Part shown: positions 50,251 to 58,676 of the stretch, piece by piece | How the letters are laid out: every line of letters starts with the position of its first letter | How positions within the stretch are numbered: position 1 is the stretch's first letter | From: an uncultured Prevotellaceae bacterium | GTDB lineage: Bacteria; Bacteroidota; Bacteroidia; Bacteroidales; Bacteroidaceae | NCBI GenBank assembly: GCA_902790625.1 | Contig: CADASP010000017.1 | Span: 78,704-142,703, forward strand | Direction: 5' to 3' | Length of the DNA: 64,000 nucleotides | The notes under the pieces: generated by a model | What the model was told of the DNA's origin: nothing | Database searches by the model: none | The model's input: only the letters and a program-made list of their open reading frames with translations | Translations under genes and position numbers: made by a program

Positions 50251-52098
50251 TCACTCCACCGTCACGCTCTTTGCCAGGTTGCGCGGCCGGTCCACGTCTT
50301 TGCCCTTGCACACGGCGATGTGGTAGGCCAATAGCTGCAGGGGGATGGAGGCGATGAGCGGTTGGAAACATTCCATGGTGTCGGGGAGCTCGATGACGTG
50401 GTCGGCAAACTTGCCTATCTGGGTGTCGCCCTCGGTGACGATGGCGGTGACACGACCACCGCGAGCCCTCACCTCCTGAATGTTCGAGATGACCTTCTCG
50501 TAGAGTCGGTCGCGGGTGGCGATGACGAAGACGGGCATCTCCGAGTCGATGAGGGCGATGGGGCCGTGCTTCATCTCGGCAGCGGGATAGCCCTCGGCGT
50601 GGATATACGAAATCTCCTTCAGCTTCAGTGCCCCTTCGAGTGCCAGCGGATAGTTGTAGCCGCGCCCCAGGTAGAGGCAGTTCTTGGCATAGGTGAAGAT
50701 GGGTGCCAGCCGTTCAATCTGCTCGTTGGTCTTGAGCGCCTGTTCAAGCTTGTCGGGAATCAGCGTCAGCTCCTTCACCATTTCCTTGTACAAATCGCCG
50801 GGGATGGTGCGGCGCTCGTTGGCGATGCACAGGGCGAGCATCGAGAGCACGGTGACCTGGCCGGTGAAGGCTTTCGTGCTGGCCACGCCAATCTCCGGCC
50901 CCACATGGATGTAGACCCCCGTGGAGGTCTGGCGCGGAATGCTGGCGCCGATGGCGTTGCACACACCGAAGACGAAGGCCCCCGACTTGCGGGCCAGCTC
51001 GATGGCGGCCAGCGTGTCGGCCGTCTCGCCGCTTTGCGAGATGGCCACCACCACGTCGTCGGGAAAGATGACGGGGTCGCGGTAGCGGAATTCCGAGGCG
51101 TACTCCACCTCCACGGGGATGCGGCAGAGGCTCTCGATGAGCATCTTGCCGATGAGTCCGGCGTGCCATGAGGTGCCACAGGCCACGATGATGATGCGGC
51201 GGGCGCTCACCAGCTTCTCGCGGTAGTCGATGACTGCCGAAAGGGTGATGCGGTCGGAGTCCACGTTGATGCGCCCACGCATGCAGTCGCGCAGACAGTT
51301 GGGCTGCTCAAATATCTCCTTCAGCATGAAGTAAGGAAAGCCTCCCTTCTCCAGCTGGCCCAACGTCACGTCGATTTGTTTCACATTCGGGTGCTGGGTC
51401 ACATTGTCGATGTTCACCACCCGCAAATCCTTTCCCGATTGCAGCACGGCGATGTCGCCATCGTTCAGATACACCACACGGTCGGTGTATTCGGCAATGG
51501 GGCTGGCATCCGAGGCCAGGTAGAAGTCGCCGTCCTCGCCCAGTCCCACCACTAATGGCGAGCTTTGGCGCGCACACACTATCGTGTCGGGGTGCTCACG
51601 GTCGAGGATGGCGATGGCGTAGGCGCCGATGACCTGGTGAAGGGCCACCTGCACGGCTTCGAGCAGAGTGAGCGAGTTGCTCAGCATGATGTGCTCGATG
51701 AGTTGCACCAGCACCTCCGTGTCAGTCACGCTCTTGAAGGTGATTCCCCTGTTGATGAGGTTCTCCTTCAGCGTCAGGTAGTTCTCGATGATGCCATTGT
51801 GTATCAGTGCCAAGCGCCCCGAAGCGGAGTAGTGCGGATGGGCATTCGTGCTGCTTGGCTCGCCGTGGGTGGCCCAGCGGGTGTGGGCAATGCCTACCGT
51901 CCCCGTCCTGTCCTTGTCCTCGCAGTGTGCCTCCAGATTGGCCACCTTCCCCTTCGTTTTGTACACATTGAGCGTTCCGCTCTCGCTGATAAGGGCCACG
52001 CCAGCGCTGTCGTAGCCACGATACTCCAGGCGCTTCAGGCCTTTAATCAAAATTGGATAGGCGTCCTTGGTGCCTATGTAACCTACTATTCCACACAT
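50251..52098 (-). CDS. glmS: Glutamine-fructose-6-phosphate aminotransferase (isomerizing)
   Basis: A 615-residue GlmS, making glucosamine 6-phosphate for peptidoglycan and LPS. The N-terminal glutaminase has nucleophile Cys in MCGIVGYIG and HTRWATHGEPSSTNAHPH. Two SIS isomerase domains follow (IIVACGTSWHAGLIGKML with AISQSGETADTLAAIELA, and NCLYLGRGYNYPLALEGALK). The C-terminus PRNLAKSVTVE is the conserved family end. No glmS ribozyme is visible. Confidence 0.98.
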   Translation of the reverse strand: MCGIVGYIGTKDAYPILIKGLKRLEYRGYDSAGVALISESGTLNVYKTKGKVANLEAHCEDKDRTGTVGIAHTRWATHGEPSSTNAHPHYSASGRLALIHNGIIENYLTLKENLINRGITFKSVTDTEVLVQLIEHIMLSNSLTLLEAVQVALHQVIGAYAIAILDREHPDTIVCARQSSPLVVGLGEDGDFYLASDASPIAEYTDRVVYLNDGDIAVLQSGKDLRVVNIDNVTQHPNVKQIDVTLGQLEKGGFPYFMLKEIFEQPNCLRDCMRGRINVDSDRITLSAVIDYREKLVSARRIIIVACGTSWHAGLIGKMLIESLCRIPVEVEYASEFRYRDPVIFPDDVVVAISQSGETADTLAAIELARKSGAFVFGVCNAIGASIPRQTSTGVYIHVGPEIGVASTKAFTGQVTVLSMLALCIANERRTIPGDLYKEMVKELTLIPDKLEQALKTNEQIERLAPIFTYAKNCLYLGRGYNYPLALEGALKLKEISYIHAEGYPAAEMKHGPIALIDSEMPVFVIATRDRLYEKVISNIQEVRARGGRVTAIVTEGDTQIGKFADHVIELPDTMECFQPLIASIPLQLLAYHIAVCKGKDVDRPRNLAKSVTVE

Positions 52099-52104
52099 AT
52101 TGTT

Positions 52105-52178
52105 TATATAATTACGAATGATGAATTACGAATTACGAATGACGTTCTTGTCTTTTTTCATTTATCATTTATCATTTA
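52105..52178. repeat. AATTACGAAT and TCATTTATCATTT gap repeats
   Basis: ATTACGAATGATGAATTACGAA units (52110-52143) are followed by TTTCATTTATCATTTATCATT (52157-52176). The TAA stop of the DMT gene is read from the TTA in CATTTAGG at the end of this repeat. Confidence 0.85.
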
Positions 52179-53078
52179 GGCCGCTTGCCCGCTTGCCCGC
52201 CTGTCTGCCATGTACATGCCAGCCAAAATAAGTATGGTTCCTATGATGAGCCAGATGGTGATGCGCTCGTTCAGCACCAGCCAGGCGCAAACGATGGTGA
52301 CCACGGGATTGAAATATACAAAGTTGGTGGTGACGATAACCCCCAAGCGGCGCACCACCCAGTTCCACGCGAGGAAGCATGCGGTGGAGGCGATGCACCC
52401 CAAGAAGAGAAGGTGGAAGATGGACATGGGGTTGAATACAGCCTCCATCGGCGGAAGGTCAGGGCAAGCGATGTAGTATGGTATCATCGAAAGAAGGCCG
52501 TAGCCAAACACCTTGCGGGTGATGAACAGGGTGTTGTAGCGTTTGCTGGCGGGTATCAGTAGCAGGCTGTAGATGGCCCAGCACAGGCAAGCCGCGAAGG
52601 CCAGCGCGTCGCCCTTTGGCGAGAGGTTGAGAACGAACCGGCCATTGAGCACCACGAGCGTCACCCCCGCCGCCGCCACAAGACTGCCTACCACCTGAAA
52701 ACAGCTCATCCGCTCGGAACGGTAGAAAGGGGAGATGAGCAGCGAGGCAAACAGGGGGCACATGCATACGATGAGCGATGTGTTGGTGGTGGTCGTGTAG
52801 TTCATGGCCGCATTCTCGGTGAGGAAATAGAGCGAGCCGCCCGTGACGCCCAGCCCCAACATCAGCAATTCGTCTTTCGCGTTTGTTGCCAGCCAGCGGT
52901 GGCCACGGCGTGAGAGCGACACGGCAAGCAACAGGATGTAGGCAATGATGAAGCGGAGCGTGAAGATATGGGCTGGCGACAAACCATTCAAGAGCAGCAG
53001 TTTGGTGGAAACAAACGTGCTGCCCCATACTGTGACTACCAAGAATGCAACAAGATAATACTTGAACTTGCTCTGCAT
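52176..53078 (-). CDS. EamA/DMT family transporter
   Basis: A 300-residue inner-membrane protein with ten hydrophobic segments in two EamA repeats (YYLVAFLVVTVWGSTFVSTK and GDALAFAACLCWAIYSLLL). Members export amino acids or other small metabolites; the substrate cannot be told. The C-terminus DRRASGQAA is encoded by a repeat-like CCGCTTGCCCGCTTGCCCGC stretch. A -7 box TAATTTTG lies at 53156-53163 on the minus strand. Confidence 0.9.
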   Translation of the reverse strand: MQSKFKYYLVAFLVVTVWGSTFVSTKLLLLNGLSPAHIFTLRFIIAYILLLAVSLSRRGHRWLATNAKDELLMLGLGVTGGSLYFLTENAAMNYTTTTNTSLIVCMCPLFASLLISPFYRSERMSCFQVVGSLVAAAGVTLVVLNGRFVLNLSPKGDALAFAACLCWAIYSLLLIPASKRYNTLFITRKVFGYGLLSMIPYYIACPDLPPMEAVFNPMSIFHLLFLGCIASTACFLAWNWVVRRLGVIVTTNFVYFNPVVTIVCAWLVLNERITIWLIIGTILILAGMYMADRRASGQAA

Positions 53079-53430
53079 ATCGTGTCTCTACATTGTCTGC
53101 CGCTATCCAGCCGCCATCGCATGGATGTGCGTCGGGCTGTGAAACAATTTGGCTGCAAAATTACAACAATTTGTTGAAACACGCCATGTTTTTGTCGCGT
53201 TTTTTGATGGCAAATAGACGCGGGGCTTACATTTTGTGTCTATTTGCCGTGTTTTGCTGCCGTTTTGTCGCTATTTGCCGCTCAAAAGCTATGGGTTCGT
53301 AGTTGTTCTGCGCGGTGCAACAGGCGTAGCCGCATTATATAGTCGTGTCAGCTACAGCTCACTATACCAATAATACGGGCTTTTGTGGGTTTTGTGTGAG
53401 CGTTTCGGGCTTCGACACATCGCTTTCCTT
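53079..53430. other. Gap upstream of the DMT gene
   Basis: Contains the DMT -7 box (53156-53163) and an imperfect stem GGCAAATAGAC (53209-53219) / GTCTATTTGCC (53238-53248), whose word CTATTTGCC is repeated at 53271-53279. No gene supported. Confidence 0.6.
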
Positions 53431-54501
53431 TTATAGCGTATTGATTTCCGCAGCCGTTAATCCTGTAGCTTTGGCTATCTGTTCAACGGTCATCACGTTC
53501 ATGGCCTTTAGCCTGCGGGCAAAATCAATATCTTTCTGCTTTAATAAGGATCTCGCTTCTTCGGCCTCTGCTTTCGCTTCTTTTGTCTGTGCTTTCGCTT
53601 CTTCGGCCTCTGCTTTCGCTTCTTCGGCCTCTGCTTTCGCTTCTTCGGCCTCTGCTTTCGCTTCTTCGGCCTCTGCTTTCGCTTCTTTTGTCTTTGCTTC
53701 CGCTTCTTTTGTCTTTGCTTCCGCTTCTGCCAAGGCTATCTCGGCCTCTCGCCTTGCTGCTATTGCTGCGTTGGCTATGTCTATTTCACGCTTTCGGGCA
53801 TTCTCTAAAGTCTTCTGCACGCTGACGTTATCCCAGAACTTGTCGTAGGCGCGCATCTCGGCAGGTGTATAGGCCGACACCTCTACAATCTTCAAGGCCT
53901 CGCTCACCTCAGGGTTCTCTAATAGTTCAGCTGGTGCTTCCAGTGTCTTGGCATTAATCTCGGTGAGGAAGCGGAGCCACAACACCTGCATCTTCTTCTC
54001 GCTGAATGTCTGTGGCTTAAACTTTGGCAGCTCCACAAAGATGAGATGAAGACCGTCAATCACTTTGTCGGTATATTTGTTGTGGACCAGATGATAATAG
54101 TGATAATAATCATCCACATCTTTCTGAAACTCAGCATTGACGAAGTTCAGGGCATAGACGGGCTGCAGCATTTCGTAGTCTTGGCCCGACTCCGACTGGG
54201 CTACGTATGCTTTCGAAGCATTGAGCAGGACACGCTTCTTGAAGGCATCAGTCCAGGTCATCTGCATCTCCACGATAAACTCACGTTGCTTGTTGTCTCT
54301 GCAACACACATCCACGATGCTGTCTTTCTCAACTTGTGTGCGGCGGGGAATCTTTTCGGAAGGCCAGTATTCAATGCTTTCCACCCGCTCATCGTCCTTC
54401 AGGGGCAGCAGGGCGTTGAGCAGACTGATGACGAGGTGCTTGTGCTCGCCGAATACTTTCTTGAAAGTGAGGTCGGCTTTCGGGTCTAAGTATTTTCCCA
54501 T
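53431..54501 (-). CDS. Rpn family PD-(D/E)XK nuclease (recombination-promoting nuclease/putative transposase)
   Basis: A 356-residue protein from the ATG giving MGKYLDPKADLTFKKVFGEH, the classic Rpn opening. The nuclease core is seen in KDSIVDVCCRDNKQREFIVE then MQ, giving the catalytic Asp and E-x-Q. Residues about 265-325 are a highly charged Ala/Glu/Lys coiled coil (EAEAKTKEAKAEAEEAKAEA) encoded by a 21-bp tandem repeat. The C-terminus (FARRLKAMNVMTVEQIAKATGLTAAEINTL) resembles the tail of many Rpn proteins. E. coli Rpn proteins are DNA endonucleases that promote recA-independent recombination; no other transposase parts are present. Confidence 0.9.
   Translation of the reverse strand: MGKYLDPKADLTFKKVFGEHKHLVISLLNALLPLKDDERVESIEYWPSEKIPRRTQVEKDSIVDVCCRDNKQREFIVEMQMTWTDAFKKRVLLNASKAYVAQSESGQDYEMLQPVYALNFVNAEFQKDVDDYYHYYHLVHNKYTDKVIDGLHLIFVELPKFKPQTFSEKKMQVLWLRFLTEINAKTLEAPAELLENPEVSEALKIVEVSAYTPAEMRAYDKFWDNVSVQKTLENARKREIDIANAAIAARREAEIALAEAEAKTKEAEAKTKEAKAEAEEAKAEAEEAKAEAEEAKAEAEEAKAQTKEAKAEAEEARSLLKQKDIDFARRLKAMNVMTVEQIAKATGLTAAEINTL
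53577..53715 (-). repeat. 21-bp coding tandem repeat in the Rpn gene
   Basis: GCTTCTTCGGCCTCTGCTTTC on the plus strand repeats four to five times almost perfectly, flanked by GCTTCTTTTGTCTTTGCTTCC variants. Each unit encodes seven residues (AEAEEAK). Identical units suggest recent amplification or copy-number drift. Confidence 0.9.
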
Positions 54502-54639
54502 GATCGCGTCGTTTTTAGAAACTTGGCGCAAAGGTAATGATATTTTGTGACAATAACGAATGTTTTGCCGTTTTTTTCCTCCTTTATTCGGTTCTGTAAG
54601 CTTTAGTATGGGTATCTGTTTGGTACAAAGCAAAAGTTT

Positions 54640-54735
54640 ATTCCAAGCGTGGAATGATAAAACCACGACGAGGAACGACAATTCCACGACGAGAAACAAA
54701 CTTTCCTGTCTACCCGCACGAAATCTTGTAGTGTA
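54640..54735 (+). repeat. CCACGACG tandem module, second copy
   Basis: CGTGGAATGATAAAACCACG, ACGAGGAACGACAATTCCACG, ACGAGAAACAAACTTT and a tail CACGAAATCTTGTAG match the module at 19690-19786 in the same orientation. Confidence 0.85.
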
Positions 54736-54809
54736 TACCTTTATCTCAATATGATTATCCGCATTCTGCCGTAAGTGGAATTATTTACGGGATCAGCAAA
54801 CAATTCGCT

Positions 54810-55050
54810 AAAAAAGTGATGACATGCCAGTGAGCATTGTTGATGACGAGCGAAATGGGGTGGACCCAGGAGAGGCGGCGCATGACAAACAGGGAGCGGA
54901 AGGCACCGCAGAGGGAAAAGGGGCATGCTTTTTAGGTTGGCAGCGGGCGGGGACATGATTGGCAGCGGCCGCTGCCAATGATGGCAGCGAACGCCGCCAG
55001 GCCGCTGCCAACCGAAATTTACAAGTGATGATGAATATAGAGAAATGGTT
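54810..55050 (-). repeat. Dispersed repeat block, locus C, inverted relative to locus B
   Basis: Read on the minus strand it matches 19403-19665 nearly throughout: GATAACCATTTCTCTATATT, the tandem palindrome (54937-55011, one unit damaged as GCCGCCAGGCCGCTGCC), AAAAAGCATGCCCC, CGGTGCCTTCCGCTCCCTGT, CCCCATTTCGCTCGTCATCA and TTTTTTAGCGAATTG. Confidence 0.88.
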
Positions 55051-55315
55051 ATCCATCATCATGCCTAAAAGTCAACGCTTGATTGGTTATTAATGTGGCA
55101 GACTGCGTTAATCTTCCCAAATCGCTTTCTCATCTCGGCGCAATTTAGTATTTTTGCACTCGAAAAGTCAACTCGATGAAGCAGCGTATGGCTCCGACGG
55201 TGTCGTTTTTACAGCGGCAAAAGCGGATTCTATATGTTTTGCAGCTTTTTTTTGCGATTAGGGGTATTTGGTTTTGCTTTTCGAGGGTCTTATAGACAAA
55301 GTGAGACAGACAAAG

Positions 55316-55807
55316 ATGGATTATAGTAAACAATGGTTTGAACGCTTGTTCAAGGACAACTATCCGCACATGTATCGCATGGCGTTCTCAATGGTTGAGA
55401 ATGCCGACGATGCGAAGGATGCCGTGCACCAAGTGTTCACCCAAATGTGGAAAGGCAAGCCCAAAGTGAACGACAACAGCACGAGAGGCTATCTGCTGGC
55501 GGCCACTCGCAACCAGTGCCTACACATCATGCGGCAGCGCCAGCTGAAGCAGCAGATGGAGGCGGAGTGGCAGAGAGACGAAGAGGAACGGCGTGACGAA
55601 GAACGCGAGGAGTTGCTGCAGCAACTTCAGCAAGTCATCGACGACAACCTGACAGAGCAAGACCGCCGCGTGCTGCAACTGCACTACAATGAGGAGATGA
55701 CCTATGCGGAAACGGCAACGGTGCTGGGCATCAGCACGGCCGCGGTGAACAAGCATATCACTCGCTCGCTGGCAAAGATTCGGAAAACCCTTAAAATCGC
55801 AAAGTAA
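55316..55807 (+). CDS. ECF-type RNA polymerase sigma-70 factor
   Basis: A 163-residue ECF sigma factor from the ATG giving MDYSKQWFERLFKDNYPHMY. Region 2 is visible (MAFSMVENADDAKDAVHQVF then TQMW), then a charged Glu/Arg/Gln linker (QMEAEWQRDEEERRDEEREE), and region 4 (LTEQDRRVLQLHYNEEMTYA, ETATVLGISTAAVNKHITRS). Fits the Bacteroidetes ECF group. The next gene starts 1 bp after the stop, and its N-terminus looks like the cognate anti-sigma factor. Confidence 0.93.
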   Translation: MDYSKQWFERLFKDNYPHMYRMAFSMVENADDAKDAVHQVFTQMWKGKPKVNDNSTRGYLLAATRNQCLHIMRQRQLKQQMEAEWQRDEEERRDEEREELLQQLQQVIDDNLTEQDRRVLQLHYNEEMTYAETATVLGISTAAVNKHITRSLAKIRKTLKIAK

Positions 55808-55808
55808 G

Positions 55809-57980
55809 ATGAAAACAGAAGATATCGACAAAATGATAGGCATGCCCGACGTGGATGCTGAGTGGGAGAAGTTTGAGCGCGAGGTCATCGGGCAGGAGGC
55901 CGCTCCGCACAAGCGGATGGCCCCATGGGCATGGGGTGTAGGCATCGCTGCCGCCATCGCGCTGCTCGTGATGCTGAATGTGGGAAAGGGGGAGACGGAA
56001 GAACAACCCCTCCTGGCCCAGCAGACGCCGCAACCGGCGCAGCCATTACCATCCCTGGCAGAGGCGGAGCGCACGCAGGGTGGGGTGGGGGCGGCCACTT
56101 CGTCTTTGCCCCAGAACGAATTGCAGACTCCACCCACGCTCCCTCACCTTGATGGGAGGGGAGCGGCTGCGCAGGTCACTTCAGCTGACAAACCTGCCAT
56201 ATCCGCAGATAAGTCGGTTGCCTCTGCAAGCAAGCCCGCTGCCGTCTCTGGTCAATTGGCCATGAATGATTCGCCAGCAGCAGAAACCCCGGCGAGCAAG
56301 GTTTTCGCTGTCGTCGAACAGATGCCTTGTTTCCCCGGTGGCGACCGCGCCCTGATGGAGTTCATCAAAACGAACATGCGCTATCCCGACCTGGCCCTGG
56401 AGTATGGCGCGACGGGGCGTGTCATCACTACCTTCAGAGTCGACAGCCTCGGCTATACCTCCAACTACAAGGTTGTGAAGATGATGAAACTGAAATATGA
56501 CACCTTGCGCCTGAGTCAGGAGAGTGTCGAGAGACAGCAGCAGCTGAGGGAGCAGATAGAGCAGCAGCTGGGCGAAGAGAGCCTGCGCATCCTCAGCCTG
56601 ATGCCCCGATGGGCTCCCGGCAAAATATTAGATCGCTGCGTGAATGTAAAATACACTGTTCCCGTGACGTTCCAGGCTACGGAGGAGGAGCGCCAGACCT
56701 TTTTTGCCCAGAAACGAAACGAGAAGCTGCAAGGACATATAGCTGGCCTTGCCATCGTGCCAGCCTCGGCTGACTTAGGGCCAAACGCCATGCGCGTGAC
56801 TGGTACCCATGACAGCAAAAAGGACTCCATTCTGGTGGTCGTCAACGGGCAGCCAATCGCTAAAGAAGAAAAAACAGACGACCTCCACCAATATTTCTTC
56901 GACCGTCACCAATTCGTTGACAGCATTAGAGTGCTGAAGGATGAAACGGCCCGTGCCGTCTATGGCGAACAGGGGAAGAACTGCCAAGGCATCGTGAAAA
57001 TCACCACCACACCGTTCACTCCCGTCAGCCAGCTCACCCCCGACCAGCTGAAGGAGCGCCGCCTGGCCTACCTGCAGGACAGCTACCGCAAAGGCTTCAC
57101 CGAGGAAACGAAAAGGGATTACTTTGCGCCCGACCTCTACGACACACCTACGAAAGAGCGGCTCTTCGGACTGCTCGCCCAGCAGTACGGCAGACTCCGC
57201 CGCGAATACTTCGGTCCCGTAGGCGGCGACGCCCACGGTGTCTATGTCCCCTTGATTCGTGAAGCGGTGATTGTGATAAGCGACCCTGCATGGATGGACG
57301 AAAACGGAAGAATAGTTACGACGGAGAACAGCCCCCAGCTAAACCATGTCATCAGCGAAATAGACCAGGCAGCCAGCCAGGCCGACAAGCTTATTGAGCG
57401 GACAGACAGCTTCGTACGCAAAGCGTTCATCTACGGAGGAACGGTTGCCGAGGGTGAGCCTCGCCTGCTCTATAGTGACATCTGGCGCTATGCCCCCCGA
57501 GGGTTATGGGAGTCGACCTTCCACTTCTTGCCCGACTCAGACGCTACTTCCTTCTGGTGTGGAGAGGTCTATGGTTCCACGAGCGGCCAGCGTCGGGTTG
57601 TCATGCACCTGCATTCTGTCGACAAGCTCTACGCCGCCGACTGCCCGGAAATCCTGAACAACCGCAGGCGAGTAGCGGGCACGGTGCTGAACGAGCAGGA
57701 TGAGCCGTTGGCCGATGTCATCGTGTCGATGGTGGGTAGCGCACCCGCCCCGGAAACCGTGCAAGTAAGGACTGACAGCATGGGGCACTTCGAACTATGG
57801 TTGCCGTTCCCCGATGCCACCATCGAGGTGGGCTATCTCGGCTACCTGACCACTCGGCTTCTCCATCCCGCTGACACCACGCTCACCATCCGGCTGAAGT
57901 CGGCTACAGAATTAAAGGAATTAAAGGTTCCTGCTAAGAAGCCAGCTAATAAGATTGACATTGCTTACTATATTCGCTGA
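55809..57980 (+). CDS. Anti-sigma-like membrane protein fused to TonB-like and carboxypeptidase-regulatory-like domains
   Basis: A 723-residue protein. Residues 1-40 (MKTEDIDKMIGMPDVDAEWE) look like a short cytoplasmic anti-sigma segment, followed by one membrane helix (WAWGVGIAAAIALLVMLNVG, about 38-58). Residues about 60-155 are Pro/Ala/Gln-rich, partly encoded by GC-rich palindromic DNA. A TonB C-terminal-like domain follows (CFPGGDRALMEFIKTNMRYP then DLALEYGATGRVITTF), with a long insertion. A region with ILVVVNGQPIAKEE and IVKITTTPF resembles receptor plug domains. The C-terminus (RRRVAGTVLNEQDEPLADVI ... FELWLPFPDATIEVGYLGYL) is a CarboxypepD_reg-like beta domain. Probably senses an envelope signal for the sigma factor; that is inference. 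Confidence 0.75.
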   Translation: MKTEDIDKMIGMPDVDAEWEKFEREVIGQEAAPHKRMAPWAWGVGIAAAIALLVMLNVGKGETEEQPLLAQQTPQPAQPLPSLAEAERTQGGVGAATSSLPQNELQTPPTLPHLDGRGAAAQVTSADKPAISADKSVASASKPAAVSGQLAMNDSPAAETPASKVFAVVEQMPCFPGGDRALMEFIKTNMRYPDLALEYGATGRVITTFRVDSLGYTSNYKVVKMMKLKYDTLRLSQESVERQQQLREQIEQQLGEESLRILSLMPRWAPGKILDRCVNVKYTVPVTFQATEEERQTFFAQKRNEKLQGHIAGLAIVPASADLGPNAMRVTGTHDSKKDSILVVVNGQPIAKEEKTDDLHQYFFDRHQFVDSIRVLKDETARAVYGEQGKNCQGIVKITTTPFTPVSQLTPDQLKERRLAYLQDSYRKGFTEETKRDYFAPDLYDTPTKERLFGLLAQQYGRLRREYFGPVGGDAHGVYVPLIREAVIVISDPAWMDENGRIVTTENSPQLNHVISEIDQAASQADKLIERTDSFVRKAFIYGGTVAEGEPRLLYSDIWRYAPRGLWESTFHFLPDSDATSFWCGEVYGSTSGQRRVVMHLHSVDKLYAADCPEILNNRRRVAGTVLNEQDEPLADVIVSMVGSAPAPETVQVRTDSMGHFELWLPFPDATIEVGYLGYLTTRLLHPADTTLTIRLKSATELKELKVPAKKPANKIDIAYYIR

Positions 57981-58003
57981 GCACCGGCCGTCCGTGGTGT
58001 CTA

Positions 58004-58138
58004 TCAGAGCATGGCAGGACCGTTCTGCGTGGCGCTGTATCCGTGGCAGATGAACACGTCCTCGCCGTCGAAGGTGTAGGCGGCGAGCCAATGGAATGCC
58101 GTTGCCCAGAAATGATTAACGGCAATTTGGGCAAACAC
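58004..58138 (-). other. Possible small reading frame or coding remnant downstream of the Fur gene
   Basis: A minus-strand frame of 44 codons from a GTG overlapping the end of the Fur-family gene, reading FAQIAVNHFWATAFHWLAAY then TFDGEDVFICHGYSATQNGP. Its amino-acid make-up looks protein-like (aromatic and Gly-rich, few rare residues), unlike most shadow frames here. It may be the decayed C-terminus of a longer gene or chance. No family recognised. Confidence 0.25.
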
Positions 58139-58529
58139 CCTTCAGGATGTAGTTGGCCGAATTGACGATGAACCCCTGTGGCACGGCAACCTGCGGCACG
58201 CCTACGCCATCAAGGCAGAAGGTGCGCTGGCAGCGCTCGCAGAAGAAATGAACGTGCAAGTCGTCGTCTTCCTCCTCGTTGTGGCTGTGGCACAACTCAT
58301 AGCGCATGGCGCCAGCACCGTCGTCGATGGTGTGTACAAGATGGTGCTCGCGGAAAACAGACAATGTGCGGAAAATGCCCGATTTGTCGATGGTCAGTAT
58401 CCTGTTCTCAAGCTCCAATAGCGTTAAGGGGCGTGCCGAGGCTGACAAGGCGCGCAACACCACTATACGGTTCGACGTTGGCTTCACACCATGCAAGGTC
58501 AACAATTCTTCACATTCGTCCTGTTTCAT
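58116..58529 (-). CDS. Fur family transcriptional repressor
   Basis: A 137-residue Fur/Zur/PerR-type regulator from the ATG giving MKQDECEELLTLHGVKPTSN. The winged helix is TSNRIVVLRALSASARPLTL ... TIDKSGIFRTLSVFREHHLV; metal sites lie in RYELCHSHNEEEDDDLHVHF and two structural CxxC pairs (CERCQRTFCLDG and GVCPNCR). An acidic stretch (EEEDDD) interrupts the usual HxHxxC region. The metal sensed cannot be assigned. Promoter directly abuts the start codon. Divergent from dnaK. Confidence 0.92.
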   Translation of the reverse strand: MKQDECEELLTLHGVKPTSNRIVVLRALSASARPLTLLELENRILTIDKSGIFRTLSVFREHHLVHTIDDGAGAMRYELCHSHNEEEDDDLHVHFFCERCQRTFCLDGVGVPQVAVPQGFIVNSANYILKGVCPNCR

Positions 58530-58533
58530 GCTG

Positions 58534-58565
58534 CAAATGTATTCATTTTCCTTGGCTCCACCAAA
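58534..58565 (-). promoter_or_regulatory. Promoter of the Fur-family gene, probably leaderless
   Basis: Minus strand TTTG (58565-58562), 20 bp, TACATTTG (58541-58534); the ATG begins at 58529, 4 bp past the -7 box. Spacing is the same as at 42112-42148. Confidence 0.75.
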
Positions 58566-58659
58566 TAAATGAAGGAAAAACAGACGGACAAGCATAAGTT
58601 CAAGCGGCTATTTGACAAAAAACTGACAAGTTGTCATATACCCAACGGCTCTTTTCCAA

Positions 58660-58676
58660 TTGGCACACGTTTTGTA
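58660..58676 (+). promoter_or_regulatory. Sigma54-like -24/-12 sequence upstream of dnaK
   Basis: TTGGCACA-CGTT-TTGTA resembles the RpoN consensus TTGGCACG-N4-TTGCA, with T for C in the -12 element. It lies 68 bp before the dnaK ATG. A TGACAAGTTGTCA dyad is at 58624-58636. No TTTG/TAnnTTTG promoter was found for dnaK, and no CIRCE element. Weak evidence. Confidence 0.3.

Larger units (their letters stand above)
54502..55315. other. Repeat-rich gap between the Rpn and sigma-factor genes
   Basis: About 800 bp, no gene. Holds the CCACGACG module (54640-54735), repeat block C (54810-55050), and to the right an AT-rich stretch with a -7-like TATTTTTG at 55149-55156 that could drive the sigma gene with a leader of about 160 nt. 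Confidence 0.65.

Noticed and set aside
53583..53825. 80-codon plus-strand frame of SLLRPLL repeats
   Set aside because: Antisense reading of the 21-bp coding repeat in the Rpn gene.
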